Assembly: GCA_943736015.1 (NCBI GenBank)
Contig: OX031071.1
Coordinates: forward strand, 126,501 to 190,500
DNA from: Tridacna crocea
Lineage: Eukaryota; Mollusca; Bivalvia; Cardiida; Cardiidae
DNA: 64,000 bases
Direction of reading: 5' to 3'
Numbering within the stretch: position 1 is the first letter of the stretch; every line of letters starts with the position of its first letter. Made by a program: the position numbers and the translations under genes. Under the pieces are notes generated by a model. It was not told where the DNA came from, searched no databases, and saw only the letters and a list, made by a program, of their open reading frames with translations. This document shows, one piece after another, positions 60,125 to 64,000 of this stretch.

Positions 60125-61210
60125 GAGTAAATTATATGCACGCCGTAGGCGAGAGTGAGGGGAGAACACAAGCGGGGGTCTCCCCCTTGCTTTGGGGGTT
60201 CTCCCCAAGAAAATTTCGACATTCAAGATGGGTGTAGAACAATTTTGAGCCTCTTCTGAGATAGAAATTTGGTTTTCACAGATAGGTTTAATTGGGCCTC
60301 AGCCTGTTCCTGGATATGGCTGAAAAATATGCGAAAAGAGGCTATGACCTATTCTCCATTTTTTTTTCTTACATCACATATGTATGTGGTGTGCATGATA
60401 GAAGTTAGGCCTATAACAAAATGAAAATTTAAGACTGGTCCTTACTGAAAGCATTCGCAGGTGACAAAATAAAAGTGACAGAAAATTATAAAATTGTTTT
60501 GGAAAGGGAATAAAACATTGTGGGGATAGGAGAAAATGCTGGAAGTTTTCAACATCAAATGGTTACTTTTCCCACAATGATAGTCAGATTTTTTTCTGAA
60601 AATCAAAGTTTAAGCAGTTGAAAAGACAAACTAACTGTATTAGTTTCATGAAAATCCGACCCCAAATGCTGATTTCATCAGATAAAATGAAGAATGAAAA
60701 TTTTAATCAGCCAAAGGCTACTTTTCCCATACTGTTTGTTTGATTTTTTCTTCCAAATTCAATACCGTTCAAACTATTTATGAAATTAACAAACTGCGCA
60801 AGTTTTACAAAAACCTGTTAACAAATGGAAATCAACTTTTTTGTATTAACAAGAAATGGAAATTTTTGACTTGAAATAGCTCCTTTGCCCATATTGTTGT
60901 TTGGGTTTTTATTTTTTAAGCTATTGATAAGATAAAGAAACTGCGTATGTTTCACTGAAATCTGAACACAAATGTAAGCTTTATGGCATAAACAAGTGGA
61001 AATTTCAAACTTGAAATGGCTACTTGTCCCGTACTATCTGTTGAAATTTTGTCAAAAACAATAGGTTTAAAGCTATTGATGAGATAAACATACTGTATAA
61101 GTTTCATCTGATCTGATGAGAAATTCAGACTTCATGGCATAAACAAGAACAAGATTAACAGATGGACAGACGGAAACCCTGACAAGACACAGACAGTGGA
61201 GTTAGAAACG
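60125..61210. repeat. Dispersed repeat with ~150-bp tandem units
   Basis: Begins CACGCCGTAGGCGAGAGTGA. GTTTCATGAAAATCCGA-type blocks with GGCTACTTTTCCC recur near 60550, 60710, 60870 and 61015, ending at ACAGATGGACAGACGGAAAC. A hairpin-MITE tail scrap is at 60410-60545. Confidence 0.6.
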
Positions 61211-62135
61211 GGAGAAAGCTCCTAAATATTGCTGTGGATTGGTCTTGGGTCTGTCCCAGGTACGTTCATCGTCGGATATCCATTGTGATTTTATGGTCGA
61301 AGGGAGAAAACTCGAAAAATCTGGTATCATTGGTTATGAAGAGTACTCTCCCTTATTCTCACCCCCCCTTCCCGGCATAGTCTTTTTTTCATCCATTACA
61401 AACTGTCTCACCGAAACTTTAAGGACCGGTGCAGGGTTCATTTATACTCATACTGTCTGTTGAAAAACCGGGACCCTCTGTTGACACTTATTTTGCTAAA
61501 TAAGTAAAATGAGACTTTCAAGCCGATTTTGAAACCCAATCTTTCCTATTTCAAAGGAGTTTTCTGTTGAAAAATGTTCTGAATGGACCATGCAGATTCA
61601 AAATCAGCCTGCACGTGTACTTTTATAAGTACACCTGATTTAAGTCTGTGCTGATGATTTCCCCGCTGGTATTTTTCATTCAAAGGTAGGATGCTGAACA
61701 TTGTGTTATTTTAATTAGACCACTTTATTGTCTCTGGGATTATGTGTTCAAATTAATAGAAAGTGACCTCCCCTCTTACAACCCCCATTCCACTAAAAAC
61801 AAGGGGGGGGGGGCGGGGGGGGCTAAACTGGGATCAACATTAGTAAAATCGGAAAAACGCACAGCTTTCATATCCATTTATTAGGTTGGAAGATTCAGAC
61901 CTCTATGCTTTCACTATCTGTCCCCGGTTCCTTACGGACAATGATCGAAGAAATGATTGGAATTTGACAATTCAACCCATGTTAACGATATTTATTTTTA
62001 ACCTCGAAAACCTAATTGAACGAAAACATGTCGTTGGTTCATAAGTTTAAATATTGTAATATACTACAGCTTAGTTATCGTATACATTCATCAACTGATA
62101 AATTTAATTGTAAAAATTACATTTAGATTCTGCGT
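61211..62135. other. Gene-free stretch
   Basis: No coding signal; C-run and G-run block near 61365 and 61803-61822. Confidence 0.5.
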
Positions 62136-62249
62136 GAGCTCTTACTTTGATATCCGATTTGTTACTTCCAAGTCAAATTTCGGCGGTCGCCTTGTTGACA
62201 TGTGACCAAACACAAGGGAGACTACCAACTGTTTACAAAATAGAAACGA

Positions 62250-62640
62250 CGTCTGCAATTTTTTTTCCTTTCTTTTGTCTTCTGCGTTGTCTGCGCATGT
62301 CATATTCTTCGAAGATTCGACTGTCTTATATGAAACATCACTACTAGCCCCGAAAGCGGGCTGACTGTACGCTCTATAAAGTAGCAATGTTGAAAATAGC
62401 TTTTATCAATACGTTTGAGGAGAAATGAGACCTGCTTTAGCTCCAGATTTCTCTGAACTGCTGATCATAGCTGAGTGAATTGCACGAGGTAGCGTTTTAT
62501 TGAGTAAACCTTTATTTTGATTTTAAATTCAAAGTAACGGTTGTCGCGTAGGAAAGTGATTCGGTTCTGTACCCAGGATGCCCATATCAGATAGATGAGT
62601 ATTTATAGAATGCCATCTAGCGGGAGATAATGTTGTCTTC
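62250..62640 (-). repeat. Dispersed repeat D, longest reverse copy
   Basis: CTGCGCATGTCATATTCTTC to CATCTAGCGGGAGATAATG, reverse of 15862-16170. Confidence 0.75.
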
Positions 62641-63205
62641 TGTCATGATATTTTAAGAAGTAGCGGCATCTGCAAGCTGTTTTAAACTTTACCAGATATA
62701 ATGACAGCTCTATGAACATTTTTTTTTATTTTCAAAACAGACCGTCTTCACAATCTGCAATGATATTTATTCGTCTTCGGTTTTATGCCGTCTACAAATG
62801 TAAGGGAAGTAACTCTGCAATAAAGTGATGTCAGTAAATACGAGTTCTCCCTTTGACAATAAATTACCCCTAATTTGAGCTGGTTTTGGTTCGTGCCACA
62901 CACAACTTCCCTTTGGCGTAAATCAGTGTAAACAGAGCGGAGAGAAAGTAAAAGTGTTCATGAATAACAGGAACTTCTAAAAGTCGCACAAATTATAATT
63001 CTAATATGAAAATAGATTAAGCCTCGATTTTTTTTTCTCAGACATGTATATAAATATATAAAACCCGATCCCTAATCAATCTCCGAGCAGAGTTGTCGTT
63101 CGTTACTATGGTCCGGAGTGCAAGAGTGGATCCCTGACACAACCATAATTTGACACTGCTAAGCATATTCTTGATGGCAGTAGATACATGTATACTGCTT
63201 TCTCT
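62641..63205. other. Gene-free stretch
   Basis: ATATAAAACCC at 63056 followed 60 bases later by a 10-codon frame; no convincing gene. Confidence 0.4.
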
Positions 63206-63207
63206 AC

Positions 63208-63443
63208 TAAACTACAAATTCTAACTTCTTCTAAATTGAAAACCTCTTCACAAAACATTCGAAAGAGAGAAAAATGAAACGGTAGCCCTCAGCAGGGTCG
63301 AAAACATTGTGGAAAATGAAAAAAACAAAAACAAAACAAAAAAAAAACACTGGTTACCAGAATTTTCTCCTTTCTCTGCAAGGTCATCAGAATCTGTTTC
63401 CTTTAGCTTCGTTTAGACTCGGGATTGTGTTGTGGAGAGTTAA
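63208..63443 (-). mobile_element. Hairpin MITE, old, A-rich insertion in left arm
   Basis: GTGGAAAATG then AAAAACAAAAC repeats, then CACTGGTTACCAG; right end GGAGAGTTAA. Confidence 0.65.
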
Positions 63444-63614
63444 CCTGTGAAGAAATTTAACCCCAGATCACCAAACACAAAATATAAACACTGCATGAGA
63501 GAACAAACAAGTTTCTTTACTTTTATAACAAAAAAACAACAACAACATTTCATGTAATCTACATCAAAATAACGGCATAATAGTAAAACTTGACAACATG
63601 CTGGTAAACTATCA

Positions 63615-63720
63615 TTATATGAAGTAGTGGAGGTATGAGTTCTCTGGAGAACTCGTACCTTTGAATTGGGTAACAATTCATCCAGGATACGAGTTCTCCA
63701 GGGTACGAGTTCTCCTAATA
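63615..63720. repeat. ACGAGTTCTCC short repeat
   Basis: GAGTTCTCTGGAGAACTCGTA and two GTACGAGTTCTCC-type copies; 63720-64000 shows nothing further. Confidence 0.6.
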
Positions 63721-64000
63721 CCGTTCTTATGACAAGCCATTTCTCACGCACTCACATTTTGTCACTGCGCATGCCCTACCGGAAATCGAAGAATTCTTGC
63801 GAATATATGAAGATGACTAACAAAATATTTATCCTAAACAGTGACAACTGTATTTGGAACTAGAATCCAATTTACGAGACTGATAAGCGGTATTCTCTCT
63901 CACAATCAAAATGAAATAAACTGAACAAGTCGGGTTGCAATGTCGAACAACTTAGCAGTAACGCACCAAATACCGTTCGCATAAATTTTCTGAGACTGCA

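Overview
The window looks like part of a bivalve mollusc chromosome, probably a heterodont clam or dreissenid mussel. This placement is an inference from repeat types and intron structure; no species marker was seen. Three multi-exon genes lie on the + strand. Everything else is introns and intergenic DNA packed with short non-autonomous mobile elements and microsatellites. No minus-strand gene, rRNA, functional tRNA or CRISPR array was found.

Region by region. (1) 2.4-8.4 kb: a Golgi-type carbohydrate sulfotransferase of the CHST8-14 group, with a complete catalytic exon at 7224-8363 and two phase-compatible candidate N-terminal exons. (2) 8.4-20 kb: intergenic, with a 1.7-kb long-TIR element, palindromic repeats, SINE pieces, AG microsatellites and an 0.8-kb GGAT array holding TTAGGG blocks. 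(3) 20.0-22.3 kb: a small unrecognised gene for a Pro/Tyr/Lys-rich protein. (4) 26.4-57.5 kb: a 14-exon gene for a giant zinc-finger protein of the Schnurri/HIVEP (ZAS) family. All 14 exons join in phase to give 3,116 codons. The two ZAS finger pairs, the central CCHC finger and acidic tracts are present, with six further C-terminal finger units. (5) 57.5-64 kb: 3' UTR and repeat-rich intergenic DNA.

The dominant feature is one family of ~230-bp palindromic elements, here called the hairpin MITE, with nearly 60 recognisable copies and fragments. Full copies start TTAA-CCCTTTACCA and end TGGTAAAGGG-TTAA around a 60-70 bp hairpin. One copy nested inside another at 46161-46389 shows TTAA duplication, which points to piggyBac-type mobilisation. 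Subfamily 1 has core GCTGGTAACCAGC, subfamily 2 has GCTCGTGACGAGC and starts CCCTTTACTCC, and subfamily 3 has GCTCGTTACGAGC and starts CCCTTTCCCAAAC. The asymmetric ends are called head (ACAATCCC...CCTGAG) and tail (CGACAAAATTTTAG...GCAAATGC); strand + means head at the left.

The most unusual locus is the 3' end of the Schnurri gene. The annotated stop codon is the first codon inside a hairpin MITE, and a plausible 33-codon former or alternatively spliced C-terminus survives just beyond it. Exon boundaries were inferred by eye from GT/AG sites, phase continuity and homology, not from transcripts.
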